From the NCBI GenBank assembly GCA_001295905.1, contig LJHT01000105.1:1-64000 (forward strand): DNA of 64,000 bases, written 5' to 3'. The DNA comes from a beta proteobacterium AAP51. Its GTDB lineage: Bacteria; Pseudomonadota; Gammaproteobacteria; Burkholderiales; Burkholderiaceae_C. Of the stretch, positions 49,439 to 58,904 are shown piece by piece (the first letter of the stretch is position 1; each line of letters opens with the position of its first letter). The position numbers and the translations under genes were made by a program. The notes beneath the pieces were generated by a model, which searched no databases, was not told the origin of the DNA, and saw only the letters and a program-made list of their open reading frames with translations.

Positions 49439-50983
49439 ATGAGCATCCGCCTGCGGCTGGCGCTGACGGTCTTCCTCACCGGGCTGGCCACGGCCGCGGG
49501 CGTCATCGTGGCGGTGGCGCTGGCCTTCCAGCGCTTCGACCACGAAGGCACCTGGCTGCGCGGCGACACCTTCCTGGGCCGCGTGGTGGCCCAGCACCCC
49601 GACCTGCTGGCCCAGCACCGCCGCGACCCCGAGGCCTTTGCCGCCTTCCTGCGCAGCCTGCTGCTCTACGAACCCAACAGCCAGCTCTACCTGCTGGCGG
49701 CCGATGGCACCGTGCTGGCCCACACCGGCCGCGTGCAGCTGGAGCCGGGCTTCCGCGTGGCCCTGCCGCCGGTGCGCCTGGCAGCAGCTTCGGCCGGCCT
49801 GGGCGCGCGCCAGGCCGCCTATGTGATGGGCGACGACCCCGAATACATGGACGCCGATGCCGTGGTGGCGGCGCGCGTGCTGCAGCAAAGCAGCATCCGG
49901 CCGAGCACGGGCCCCGATGGTTTCCTCTATCTCGTGTGCCGCAAGCCCGGCCTGCCGGCGCCGCGCGCGGCGCTGCTGTGGCAGAGCCTGGCCACGCCGG
50001 CGGCGGCCTCGGTGCTGGCGGTGATCGTCTTCACCACGGCGCTGGCGGCCTGGATCATCGTCACCGTCACGCGCCCGCTGCGCGTGCTGACCGACGAGGT
50101 GGCGATGGCCGCGCGCGAAGGCTTCAGCATGACGGCCGGCATCACGCCGCCGCGCGCGCTGCCGGCCGGCAGCCGCGCCGATGAAGTGGCGCGGCTGCGC
50201 GGCGGCTTCCATGCGCTGCTGGGCACCCTGCGGCTGCAGTGGGATGAACTCAGCCGCCTCGACCGCTTCCGCCGCGAGAGCGTCAGCAACCTCAGCCACG
50301 ACCTGCGCAGCCCGCTCACCGCCACCGTGGCCTGCCTGGAAACCCTGCAGGCGCGCTGGCAGGCCGAGGCAGCCGCAGCCACCCCCGACCCGGCGCGCGC
50401 CGAAGAACACCGCCTGGTGCAGGTGGCCTTGCGCAACACGCGCAACGCCGCCGGCATGGTGCGCGCCCTGGGCGACCTGGCGCTGCTGGACGAGCCCGAG
50501 TTCCGCCTCAAGCCCATGCGCCTGGACCTGGCCGAACTGCTGGACGGCCTGGGCCTGCGTTTTGCCGAACGCGCCAGCGCGCAAGGCGTGGCACTGAAGG
50601 TGGACATGCCGGCCGCCGCCCTGGCCGCCGAGGTGGACGTGGAGCTGTTCGAGCGCGCGGTGGCCAACCTGCTGGACAACGCGCTGAAGCACACCCCGGC
50701 CGGCGGCACGGTGCGCCTGGCCGCGCAGCCGCAGGGCGCGCAGGTGTGGGTGAGCGTGGCCGACACCGGCCGCGGCATTGCGCCGGCCGACCTGCCACAC
50801 CTCTTCGACCGCCTCTACCAGGCGCGCCAGGGCACGAACAGCGCCGCGCCGGCCACCAGCGAAGAGGGCAAGGGCCTGGGCCTGACCATCGTCAAGCGCA
50901 TTGCCGAGCTGCACGGCGGCGAAGTGGCCGTGGCCAGCACCCTGGGCGAGGGCACCACGGTCACCTTGAAGCTGCCGGCCTGA
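49439..50983 (+). CDS. HAMP sensor histidine kinase
   Basis: A 514-residue kinase with membrane helices at about 8-30 and 180-203 flanking a periplasmic sensor, then HAMP. The H-box is VSNLSHDLRSPLTATVACLETL, the N-box NLLDNALKHTPAGG, and ATP-lid boxes are DTGRGIAPADLPHLF and GKGLGLTIVKRI. It pairs with the OmpR-type regulator upstream. The periplasmic domain has no recognised ligand motif. Confidence 0.92.
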   Translation: MSIRLRLALTVFLTGLATAAGVIVAVALAFQRFDHEGTWLRGDTFLGRVVAQHPDLLAQHRRDPEAFAAFLRSLLLYEPNSQLYLLAADGTVLAHTGRVQLEPGFRVALPPVRLAAASAGLGARQAAYVMGDDPEYMDADAVVAARVLQQSSIRPSTGPDGFLYLVCRKPGLPAPRAALLWQSLATPAAASVLAVIVFTTALAAWIIVTVTRPLRVLTDEVAMAAREGFSMTAGITPPRALPAGSRADEVARLRGGFHALLGTLRLQWDELSRLDRFRRESVSNLSHDLRSPLTATVACLETLQARWQAEAAAATPDPARAEEHRLVQVALRNTRNAAGMVRALGDLALLDEPEFRLKPMRLDLAELLDGLGLRFAERASAQGVALKVDMPAAALAAEVDVELFERAVANLLDNALKHTPAGGTVRLAAQPQGAQVWVSVADTGRGIAPADLPHLFDRLYQARQGTNSAAPATSEEGKGLGLTIVKRIAELHGGEVAVASTLGEGTTVTLKLPA

Positions 50984-50999
50984 GCCGGCTCGCGGAACC

Positions 51000-51482
51000 T
51001 CAGCCCAGCCCCGCCGCAGCCTTGGCGCGCAGCTTGGCGTTGATGTAGGCCCCGTGCGGCACGTGCAGCAGGTCGGCCACGCGCCAGAGTACGTGGTTTT
51101 CGTGGGCGCTGAGCTGGCCGTCGGTGTAGGCCACTTCCCACATCGCCTGCACCACCTGCACCTTGTCTTCGAAGCTGAGCTGGTCGTTCAGCGTGCTGGT
51201 GAAGGCGTGGAAGTCGACGGCGTTCTTCGCGCTGTGCTCGGCCAGCGCCAGCAGCTGCGCCTGTTCGTCATCGGCCAGCGCGAAGCGGCGCTGCAGCACC
51301 GCCAGCACGGCCTGCCGCTCGGCGGCACTGCACTCGGCATCGGCACGCATCACCTCCACCAGCAGCACGGCGGTGGCCAGGTGCAGCCGGTGCAGGGCCG
51401 CACCCCCGCCAGGGCCGCCGCCGGGGCCGGCCAGCGGCGGGGCGAGCAAGGTGTCGAACAGGTCTTTCAGCGAACGCAGCAT
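51000..51482 (-). CDS. TerB-like protein
   Basis: A 160-residue protein with a short N-terminal region, a Gly/Pro-rich stretch (GPGGGPGGG), then the acidic helical fold of TerB/DUF533-type proteins (LLVEVMRADAECSAAERQAVLAVL, EDKVQVVQAMWEVAYTDGQLSAHENHVLWRVADLL). These bind metal in tellurite-resistance operons but occur as stand-alone proteins too; no other ter genes are here. The ATG at 51482 is preferred; a TTG five codons upstream is possible. Confidence 0.82.
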   Translation of the reverse strand: MLRSLKDLFDTLLAPPLAGPGGGPGGGAALHRLHLATAVLLVEVMRADAECSAAERQAVLAVLQRRFALADDEQAQLLALAEHSAKNAVDFHAFTSTLNDQLSFEDKVQVVQAMWEVAYTDGQLSAHENHVLWRVADLLHVPHGAYINAKLRAKAAAGLG

Positions 51483-51512
51483 GTCGGGCTTGTGCAAGGG
51501 GGGTGCAGGGTG

Positions 51513-52952
51513 TCAGGCAGCGCAGCGTGGCAGCGTGCCCGCCTCTTCGCCCAAGTCCCAGAACAAACCCGTCATCAGCGCCAGGGCTTCGCGCACCACG
51601 GGCACCAGCAGGTGTTCGTCGGGCGCGTGCTGGCTGCAGGCGGGGTAGCTGTGCGGCACCCACACCGTGGGCAGGCCCAGGATGTCGGCGAACACCTCGT
51701 TGGGCAGGCTGCCGCCCAGGTTGGGCAGCAGCACTGGGGGCCGGCCGGTGCTGCGTTCGATGCTGGCCAGCGTGAAGCGCACCCAGGGGTTGTCGGGGTC
51801 CAGCCGGGTGGCGGCCATCAGCGGGCCGACCTCGATGGCCACGTCGGCAAAGCCGTGTGCGGCCAGGTGCGCCGCCAGGTGCTCGTGCAGGCGGCTCACG
51901 TCGGTGCCCACCACGTAGCGCATGTGCATCGTGGCCTTGGCCATCGGGGGAATGGCGTTCACCGGGTGCTGCGGGTTGCCGGCCACCATGGCCAGCACCT
52001 CCAGCGTGTTCCACGCGATCACGCGCTCGGCGGGGCTCAGGCCGGGTTCGCCCCAGCAGGCATCGACCGCGGGGTCGCCAGGGTCGCCACCGAACTGCAG
52101 GCCGACCAGCGCGGCGCGCACGTTGGCCGGAATGGGCGGCGGGCGCAGCGCCGGCACGCGGATGACGCCTTGCCCGTCCACCAGGCAGGCGATGGCGTTG
52201 GCCAGCACCGTGGCCGGGTTCTTCAGCAGGCCGCCCCAGTTGCCGCTGTGGTGGCCGCCTTCGCGCAGCTTCAGCGTGAGCTCGAAGTTGACGGTGCCGC
52301 GCGAGCCCAGGAAGACCGTGGCGCAGTCGCGCCGCAGGCGCGGGCCGTCGCTGGCGATCAGCACGTCAGCGCGCAAGGCCTGCTGCTGCCGTGCGCAGAA
52401 CTCGGCCAGGCCGGGGCTGCCGGCTTCTTCGCCGGTTTCCAGCAGCCACTTCACGTTGAAGCCCAGGCGCCCGCGCTGTTGCAGCACGGTGGCCAGCGCG
52501 GCGATGTTGATGCTGTGCTGGCCCTTGTTGTCGGCCGTGCCGCGGCCGTAGAGGCGTTCGCCTTCCTGGGCCAGCTGCCAGGGGCCCTGGCCGTGTTTCC
52601 AGCTCGCGTCCTGGCCCCGGATGACGTCGCCATGGCCGTAGATCAGCACCGTGGGCAGCGCATCGCCTTCATGCCGCGTGCCGATGAGGAAGGGGCCGAA
52701 GCCGGCCTCGGGGTTGGGGTGCAGCGTGCACGCGAAACCCAGGCGGGCCAGCGTGGGCGCCATCTCGTCGGCCAGGTAGGCGTGCAGCTGCGGGCCGGCG
52801 GCAGGGTCCTGGCTTTCGGTGCGCAGGGCCACGCGGCGGGCCAGGTCTTGCAGGAAGGCGCCGCCGTCGTAGTGCGCCAGCGCCGCCTGCAGGGCCCGGC
52901 TGCGCCCGGCGGCTTCCGTTTCGGCAGGGGGCAGGGCCATGCTGGTGTTCAT
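51513..52952 (-). CDS. M20 family metallopeptidase (dipeptidase)
   Basis: A 479-residue zinc amidohydrolase/dipeptidase of the carnosinase-like M20 group. Metal ligands lie in IYGHGDV, GRGTADNKGQH and TGEEAGSPG, with another Asp in LIASDGPR and the C-terminal His in PHSYPACSQHAPDEHL. Substrate-interface motif MAKATMHMRYVVGTD is present. It is cytosolic, with no signal peptide. It lies 25 bases downstream of the amino-acid ABC binding-protein gene, suggesting use of imported amino acids or dipeptides. Confidence 0.9.
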   Translation of the reverse strand: MNTSMALPPAETEAAGRSRALQAALAHYDGGAFLQDLARRVALRTESQDPAAGPQLHAYLADEMAPTLARLGFACTLHPNPEAGFGPFLIGTRHEGDALPTVLIYGHGDVIRGQDASWKHGQGPWQLAQEGERLYGRGTADNKGQHSINIAALATVLQQRGRLGFNVKWLLETGEEAGSPGLAEFCARQQQALRADVLIASDGPRLRRDCATVFLGSRGTVNFELTLKLREGGHHSGNWGGLLKNPATVLANAIACLVDGQGVIRVPALRPPPIPANVRAALVGLQFGGDPGDPAVDACWGEPGLSPAERVIAWNTLEVLAMVAGNPQHPVNAIPPMAKATMHMRYVVGTDVSRLHEHLAAHLAAHGFADVAIEVGPLMAATRLDPDNPWVRFTLASIERSTGRPPVLLPNLGGSLPNEVFADILGLPTVWVPHSYPACSQHAPDEHLLVPVVREALALMTGLFWDLGEEAGTLPRCAA

Positions 52953-52977
52953 GGCCGGGGCAGGACGCCGGGCGCGC

Positions 52978-54147
52978 TCAAAGCCTGCAGCCGCGGCCGG
53001 GGTCGGCCAGGGCCTTCACCGCGACGCCGCGGAACTCGTTGTTCACGCCTTTCACTTCGCGCAGGTAGATGTCCTGCACCGGGTTGCGCTGCGGGCTGAG
53101 GTTGAACTTGCCGCGCGGGCTGTCGATCACGGCCTTGGCCATGGCGGCCTGCAGGGCCTCGCGCTGCTTGATGTCGCCCTTCACCGCCTTCAGGCCGGCG
53201 CTCAGCATCTGCGCGGCGTCGTAGCCTTGCACCGAGTAGACGTCGGGCTGCGACTTCCACGTCAGCGCATAGGCCTTGCGGAAGGCGTTGTTGCGCGGCG
53301 TGTCCAGGTTGTCGGCGTAGTGCAGCGTGGAAAGAATGCCTTGCGCGCTGGCGCCCTGGGCTTCCAGCGTGCCGTCGGTCACGAAACCTGAAACCACCAT
53401 CGGCACGGTCTTCTTGAGGCCGGCGGCGTCGTAGTCCTTCACGAACTTCACGGCACCACCGCCGGCGAAGAAGGCGAACACCACATCGGGCTTCTGCGCC
53501 GCAATCTCGGTGAGCAGGGCCTGGAACTCCACGTTCGGGAAGGGCAGGCTCAGTTCCTTCATCAGCTTGCCGCCACCTTTCTCGAAGCCTTCGGCAAAGC
53601 CTTTCACGGCCTCGTTGCCGGCGGCGTAGTTCCAGGTGATGCTCATCGCACGCTTGTAGCCCTTGCTGGCGGCCACCACGCCGGCGGCATAACCCGGCTG
53701 CCAATTGCTGAAGCTGCTGCGGAAGATGTTCGGCGCGCACTGCGCGCCGGTCAGCGCATCGGCCCCGGCGTTGGGAATGATCATCAGCGTGTTGCTTTCG
53801 CGTGCGGCGCGCGCCATGGCCAGGGCCACGCCGCTGTGCACGGTGCCCACCAGCACGTCGACCTGGTCGCGCTTGATGAGCTTGTTGACGTTGTCGGTGG
53901 CCTTGGCGGGGTCGCTTTCGTCGTCCACCTTGAAGTACTGCACTTCGCGGCCGGCGAGCTTGCCGCCCTGTTCCTGCACGTGCAGCTTGAAGCCTTTTTC
54001 GATGGCGTCGCCCAGTGCCGCGAAGGTGCCGGTGGCCGGCAGCATCAGCCCCACCTTGATGGGCGCGCCCTGCGCCAGGGCCGGCCCGCTGGCCAGGGTG
54101 AACAGGGCGCCGGTGGCCAGCGCGGTGAGGAAGGGCTTGAAGCTCAT
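52978..54147 (-). CDS. Branched-chain amino-acid-type ABC transporter substrate-binding protein
   Basis: A 389-residue periplasmic binding protein (Peripla_BP_6/LivJ type). Signal peptide FLTALATGALFTLASGPALAQ; then IKVGLMLPATGTFAALGDAIEKGFKL, the usual opening of this family, and two alpha/beta lobes. The cognate permease and ATPase genes are not next to it, so it is an orphan that must use distant partners. The M20 peptidase follows after 25 bases. The ligand may be an amino acid, amide or aromatic acid. The ATG at 54147 starts the signal peptide; the upstream frame is shadow. Confidence 0.92.
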   Translation of the reverse strand: MSFKPFLTALATGALFTLASGPALAQGAPIKVGLMLPATGTFAALGDAIEKGFKLHVQEQGGKLAGREVQYFKVDDESDPAKATDNVNKLIKRDQVDVLVGTVHSGVALAMARAARESNTLMIIPNAGADALTGAQCAPNIFRSSFSNWQPGYAAGVVAASKGYKRAMSITWNYAAGNEAVKGFAEGFEKGGGKLMKELSLPFPNVEFQALLTEIAAQKPDVVFAFFAGGGAVKFVKDYDAAGLKKTVPMVVSGFVTDGTLEAQGASAQGILSTLHYADNLDTPRNNAFRKAYALTWKSQPDVYSVQGYDAAQMLSAGLKAVKGDIKQREALQAAMAKAVIDSPRGKFNLSPQRNPVQDIYLREVKGVNNEFRGVAVKALADPGRGCRL

Positions 54148-54307
54148 GCAGCGTTTCTCCAGCCGTCCGGACGCGAACGGCGCCCGCGCAGGATGCCTGC
54201 TTGGCCGCAGGCGCGTAAGCGGGGTTTGCCGGATGTGGCGGATTTCACGCCCGGCTCGTGCCGGAAGCGCCCGCGGGCCGTGCCCGGTGCGGCCCCGGGG
54301 CCGCGGC

Positions 54308-54334
54308 TCAAGTTCACGCCCGCCACGCCCGAAA
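54308..54334 (+). promoter_or_regulatory. Possible sigma-28 promoter upstream of the HD-GYP gene
   Basis: TCAAGTTC (54308-54315), 11 bases, then GCCCGAAA (54327-54334). The -35 fits the FliA consensus well; the -10 is only partial. It is 77 bases before the HD-GYP start. It would link c-di-GMP breakdown with motility. Confidence 0.35.
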
Positions 54335-54411
54335 ACAGGCGTGAGGGGCGGCCTGCCGGTGCCGCCCATGCCATACGCACAGAGAAGCACAGGGAAGCAC
54401 AGGGAAGCCAC

Positions 54412-55716
54412 ATGACCAGCACCGTCGCCGTCGAGGAGTTGCGCGTGGGCATGTACATCCACCTCGAAGGGGGCTGGCTGTCTCACCCGTTTCCTCTGTC
54501 GGCCTTCCGCATCTCCTCGGCGGAGGAAATCGCCACCATCCGCGGGCTGGGCCTGGGCCGCGTGCGCTGGGTGCCCGAAAAGAGCGACCTGCCGCCCGCC
54601 GAAGGCGCGGGTGGCGACGCCCATGCCCTGGCTTCGGCCGCCGCAATCGCCGCAGCGGCGCCGCCCAGCGCCGAGGAACTGGCCGCGCAGCGGCAGCAGG
54701 CCTGGCTGAGCGAGCAGCGTGAAGCCGCCCAGCGCTGCGAACGCCAGTATGGCGAAGCGGCCAAGGTGGTGCGCGAAGTGGCCGAGAAGCTGCTCAGCCA
54801 GCCCAAGGAAGCCGGGCGCACGGCCACGGCACTCACGCGGGCCATGCTCGACAAGATGCTGGCCGCCGAAGACGTGGGCATACGCCTGGTCAGCGGCGGT
54901 GGCGACCGCAACGCGGCCCATGCGCTGAACGTGACGGTGGTGGCGCTGCTCATCGGCCGCACGCTGGGCCTGTCGGATGCCGACATGCAGGACCTCGGCG
55001 TGGGCGCGCTGCTGCACGACGTGGGCAAGGTCGACGTGCCCGACCGCCTGCGCCATGCCGAAGACGGCTTCACCGCGGCCGAGCTGAACGGCTACCGCGA
55101 CCACGTCGCCAAAGGCGTGCTGCAGGGCCACCGCATGGGGCTGAATGCCGGCGCGCTGTCGGTCATCGCGCAGCACCACGAACATGCCGACGGCAGCGGT
55201 TTCCCGATGAAGCTGGGCGCCGACCGCCAGACCCTGTGCGCGCGCATCGTGGCCATCGTCAACCGCTACGACAACCTCTGCAACCCGGGCGGCCGCGCGC
55301 TGGCGCTGACGCCGCACGAGGCGGTGTCGATGATGTTCGCGCAGTCGCGCTCGCGCTTCGACCCGCCCGTGCTCAACGCCTTCATCCGCATGATGGGCGT
55401 GTACCCGGCGGGCTCGCTGGTGCAGCTGACCGACGACCGCTACGCCATGGTGGTGGGCGTGAACTCCAGCCGGCCGCTGAAGCCGCGCGTGCTGGTGCAC
55501 GGCGCCGCCGGGCAGCGCCCGGGGCCGCGTGCCGCGGCTGGCGGCGCCGCGCAGATGCTCGACCTGGAATACGAGGCCGATCTCGGCATCCGCCGCAGCC
55601 TGGCTGCCACCAAGGTGCCGCCGGCGGTGCTGGCCGCGCTGGACCCGCGCCCGCGCGTCAGCTACTACTTCGAGCCGCTGAACGTGGTGTCGAAACCGGC
55701 GGAGCTGGCGGCGTGA
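54412..55716 (+). CDS. HD-GYP domain c-di-GMP phosphodiesterase
   Basis: A 434-residue protein. An N-terminal DUF3391-like region (VEELRVGMYIHLEGGWLSHPF) precedes an HD-GYP domain with His (HALNVTVVALLIG), HD motif (LLHDVGKVDVPDRL) and HHEHADGSGFP, where GFP stands in place of GYP. Family members hydrolyse c-di-GMP; the Tyr-to-Phe change may affect recognition but metal ligands are kept. A sigma-28-like promoter lies upstream. Its stop overlaps the GTG start of the GGDEF-EAL gene (GTGA). Confidence 0.9.
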   Translation: MTSTVAVEELRVGMYIHLEGGWLSHPFPLSAFRISSAEEIATIRGLGLGRVRWVPEKSDLPPAEGAGGDAHALASAAAIAAAAPPSAEELAAQRQQAWLSEQREAAQRCERQYGEAAKVVREVAEKLLSQPKEAGRTATALTRAMLDKMLAAEDVGIRLVSGGGDRNAAHALNVTVVALLIGRTLGLSDADMQDLGVGALLHDVGKVDVPDRLRHAEDGFTAAELNGYRDHVAKGVLQGHRMGLNAGALSVIAQHHEHADGSGFPMKLGADRQTLCARIVAIVNRYDNLCNPGGRALALTPHEAVSMMFAQSRSRFDPPVLNAFIRMMGVYPAGSLVQLTDDRYAMVVGVNSSRPLKPRVLVHGAAGQRPGPRAAAGGAAQMLDLEYEADLGIRRSLAATKVPPAVLAALDPRPRVSYYFEPLNVVSKPAELAA

Positions 55717-57839
55717 CGGAAACCTCTGCCTGGGCCGCGCTGCTGGCCGGCATGCCGCATGCCGCCTGGGTGGTGGCCTTGCCCGCTGCGCAGGTGGTGG
55801 CGGCCAACGCCGCCGCTGCCACGCTGCTGGGCAAGCCGGTGGCCGAACTGCTGGGCCAGCCGGCCGATGCGCTGGTGAATTCACCCGAAGACCACCTCTG
55901 GTGGATGGCCGGCGGCAGCCTCGGGCCCCTGCACAGCGACACCGTGGTGGCCACGCCGGCCGGCACGCGCCACGTGAGCCGCAGCCTGGCTTTGCTGCCG
56001 GCGGCCGAGGGTGAAGGCGCAAGCGAAGGCGAGGCTGCCGCCCACGCGCTGGTGATGGTGTGCGACCGCAGCGTCGAGCACCGCGCCGAACAGGCGCGCG
56101 AGGCGGCGCTGGCCGAACTGCAGGCCACGCTGGAAGCCACGGCCGACGGCATTCTCGTCACCGACCCGGCCGGCCGCATGAGCGCCTGCAACCGCCGCTT
56201 CGCCGAGATCTGGGGCCTGCCCACCGAACTGCTGCAGCGCGACGATGACGCCGCCGTGCAGGCCTGGCTGCTGCGCAGCGTGACCGAGGCTCCCGAGTAC
56301 ACGCGCCGCCTGCAGGCGCTGCGCGAGGCGCCGCAGGCCAGTTCCAGCGACCGGCTGGTGCTGCACAACGGGCAGGTGGTCGAGCGGGTGTCGCGGCCAC
56401 TGCTCGTGCGCGGGCGGCCCCAGGGCCGGGTCTGGTCGTTCCGCGACCTCACCGCCAGCGTGGTGGCCGAGGCGCGCATCGAGGAGCTCTCGCGCAACGA
56501 CGCCCTCACCGGGCTGCCCAACCGCGCCGCCCTCATCGACAGCGTCGGCGAAGCCACGGCGCAGGCGCGCAGCGGCGGCCAGGCCTACGCCTTCCTGCTG
56601 GTGGACCTGGACCGCTTCCGCCAGATCAACGACAGCCTGGGCCACGATGTCGGCGACCGGGTGCTGCAGACCGTGGCCCACCGCATCCAGGCCTGCCTGC
56701 GTGCCGACGACGTGCTGGCACGCCTGGGCGGCGACCAGTTCGCGGTGCTCGTGCGCCCGGCCGATGCCAGCGCGGCCGAAGCCACGGCGCGGCGCATCCT
56801 CAACGTGGTGGCCCAGCCTTGCAGCGTGGACGGCGCGCCCTTCACGCTGACCTGCAGCATCGGCATTGCGCTGGCACCTTCGCAGGGTTCACGCATCGAC
56901 GACCTGGTGCGCCATGCCGAAGCCGCCATGCGCACCGTGAAGAGCGCCGGCCGCGCGCACTTCAGGCTGCACCAGACGCGCGCCGAAGGTGACCGCCGCC
57001 ACAACATGCAGCTCGACCACGCCATGCGCCAGGCGCTGGTGAGCGGGCGTTTCCGCCTGCACTACCAGCCGCAGGTGAACCTGGCCGACGGCACGGTGGT
57101 GGGCGCCGAGGCCCTGCTGCGCTGGCGCGACCCCGAGATGGGCGAGGTCTCGCCCGCGCAGTTCATACCCGTGGCCGAAGACAGCGGCTTCATCGTGCCC
57201 ATCGGCGACTGGGTGCTGGGCCAGGCCGTGCGCCAGGCCGCGCTGTGGTTCCAGCGCGGGCATGCGGTGCCGATCGCGGTGAACGTCTCGGCGCTGCAGT
57301 TCAAGCAGCCGCACTTCGTGGACCGCATCGCCAGCGTGCTGGCCGTCAGCGGCCTGCCACCGCAGCTGCTGGAGCTGGAGGTGACGGAAAGCATCCTCGT
57401 GCACGACGCCGACGAGGCCCTGCACCGCCTGCACGCGCTGGCGCGCCTGGGCGTGAAGATGGCCATCGACGACTTCGGCACCGGCTATTCCAGCCTCTCG
57501 TACCTGAAGCGCTTTCCCATCGGCAAGCTGAAGATCGACCGCAGCTTCATCAAGGGCCTGCCGGGCGACGAAAGCGACGCCGGCATCGTGCGCGCCATCC
57601 TGCAGATGGCCCGGGCCCTGGGCATGCGGTGCGTTGCCGAAGGGGTGGAGACCGAGCCGCAGCGCCAGTTCCTGCTGACCGAAGGCTGCGACGAGTTCCA
57701 GGGCTGGCTGTACGCGCCGGCGCTGGACAGCCTGAGCTTCGAGCAGCGGCTGACGCACGCGCAGGCCGCCGAGCCGGCGCCCGAACAGCCGGCGCCCCCG
57801 GCCCCGGCGCCGCAACGCCGCATCCGGCTGGTTCGCTAG
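55713..57839 (+). CDS. PAS-GGDEF-EAL protein, probable c-di-GMP phosphodiesterase
   Basis: A 708-residue cytosolic protein with two PAS domains (residues about 10-110 and 130-240), GGDEF (ARLGGDQFAVLV) and EAL domains. The GGDEF signature reads GGDQF, so cyclase activity is doubtful and it may bind GTP as a regulator. The EAL side looks active: AEALLRWRD, VNVSALQF, VTES, AIDDFGTGYSSLSYLKRFP, KIDRSFI and AEGVET. A Pro-rich tail ends the protein. The GTG start overlaps the HD-GYP stop, so two phosphodiesterases of different folds are made together. Confidence 0.92.
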   Translation: MTETSAWAALLAGMPHAAWVVALPAAQVVAANAAAATLLGKPVAELLGQPADALVNSPEDHLWWMAGGSLGPLHSDTVVATPAGTRHVSRSLALLPAAEGEGASEGEAAAHALVMVCDRSVEHRAEQAREAALAELQATLEATADGILVTDPAGRMSACNRRFAEIWGLPTELLQRDDDAAVQAWLLRSVTEAPEYTRRLQALREAPQASSSDRLVLHNGQVVERVSRPLLVRGRPQGRVWSFRDLTASVVAEARIEELSRNDALTGLPNRAALIDSVGEATAQARSGGQAYAFLLVDLDRFRQINDSLGHDVGDRVLQTVAHRIQACLRADDVLARLGGDQFAVLVRPADASAAEATARRILNVVAQPCSVDGAPFTLTCSIGIALAPSQGSRIDDLVRHAEAAMRTVKSAGRAHFRLHQTRAEGDRRHNMQLDHAMRQALVSGRFRLHYQPQVNLADGTVVGAEALLRWRDPEMGEVSPAQFIPVAEDSGFIVPIGDWVLGQAVRQAALWFQRGHAVPIAVNVSALQFKQPHFVDRIASVLAVSGLPPQLLELEVTESILVHDADEALHRLHALARLGVKMAIDDFGTGYSSLSYLKRFPIGKLKIDRSFIKGLPGDESDAGIVRAILQMARALGMRCVAEGVETEPQRQFLLTEGCDEFQGWLYAPALDSLSFEQRLTHAQAAEPAPEQPAPPAPAPQRRIRLVR

Positions 57840-57930
57840 AGGGCGCTGGCCCCCCAAGCGCACCGAGGCGCTTCTGCGGCGGTTGCACAATCGGCCCCCG
57901 GCCCCATCGGGGCGCTGCCGAGAAGCCGCC

Positions 57931-58224
57931 ATGCTCTACAAGTTCAAGAGTGCCGCCACGGGCGACCTGCTGATGCTGGGCGAGCATGGCGACGAACTGT
58001 TGCGTCTGCTGGGCCGCGAACCCGCGCCGCGCGGCATCATCCAGCGGGCCGACATGCCCGCCGTCAGCGCGGCGCTGCTGGCGGCCATCGCCCGTGAAGA
58101 AGCCCCGGCCGAAGACGACGAAGAAGGCCGGCCGGCGGTGGCCCTGCGCCAGCGCCTGTGGCCGATGATCGAGATGCTGCGCCGCGCCCAGGAGGGCGGC
58201 GCAGACGTGGTGTGGGGCGTCTGA
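57931..58224 (+). CDS. DUF1840 domain protein
   Basis: A 97-residue protein with the conserved opening MLYKFKSAATGDLLMLGEHGDELLRL and the C-terminal helix LWPMIEMLRRAQEGGADVVW. The function is unknown. It is short, soluble and typical of beta- and gammaproteobacteria. The ATG at 57931 is conserved; the frame upstream is shadow. Confidence 0.85.
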   Translation: MLYKFKSAATGDLLMLGEHGDELLRLLGREPAPRGIIQRADMPAVSAALLAAIAREEAPAEDDEEGRPAVALRQRLWPMIEMLRRAQEGGADVVWGV

Positions 58225-58255
58225 ACCCGCCCACCAACCCCAACAGGAGGAAGCG

Positions 58256-58888
58256 ATGAAGCTCTGGAGCGACCACTGGATCAACGGCGACCCCATCCCG
58301 CCGCGTTACGCCGCCGGCAAGCCCGACGGCAGCGGGCAGACCACGTTCAGCGACAACCTCAGCCCGCAGCTGGCCTGGAGCGATCTGCCCGAGGGCACGG
58401 CCTCGCTGGTGCTGATCTGCCACGATTTCGACGTGCCCAGCCGCGGCGACGACGTGAACCAGCCCGGCCGCGAGATCCCGGTGGACCTGCCCCGCGTCGA
58501 CTTCTTCCACTGGGTGCTGGTGGACCTGCCGCCCACGTTGAACGGCCTGGCCGAGGGCGAGTTCAGCCGCGGCTTCACCGCACGCGGCAAGCCCGGCCCC
58601 GCCGCGCCGCACGGCGCGCGCCAGGGCCTGAACGACTACACCGCCTGGTTCGCCGGCAACCCCGAGATGGCCGGCCCCTACCACGGCTACGACGGCCCTT
58701 TCCCGCCCTGGAACGACGCGCTCGTGCACCACTACGTGTTCACGCTCTATGCGCTGAGCGTGCCGCGGCTGCCGGTGGAAGGCAGCTTCACCGGGCCGCA
58801 GGTGCGCGCAGCGCTGGCCGGCCACGTGCTGGGCGCGGCCACCTTCTCGGGCACCTATACGCTGAACGCCCGGCTGCTGGGCGCCTGA
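58256..58888 (+). CDS. YbhB/YbcL family (PEBP-like) protein
   Basis: A 210-residue phosphatidylethanolamine-binding-protein fold. The conserved ligand pocket has Asp-Pro-like residues at CHDFDVPSR and the His of DFFHWVLVDLPP, with YDGPFPPWND in the C-terminal half. There is no signal peptide. Its role is unclear; E. coli YbhB and YbcL are homologues. AGGAGG lies about five bases before the ATG. Confidence 0.9.
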   Translation: MKLWSDHWINGDPIPPRYAAGKPDGSGQTTFSDNLSPQLAWSDLPEGTASLVLICHDFDVPSRGDDVNQPGREIPVDLPRVDFFHWVLVDLPPTLNGLAEGEFSRGFTARGKPGPAAPHGARQGLNDYTAWFAGNPEMAGPYHGYDGPFPPWNDALVHHYVFTLYALSVPRLPVEGSFTGPQVRAALAGHVLGAATFSGTYTLNARLLGA

Positions 58889-58904
58889 GGCAGGCCACCC
58901 GGAG

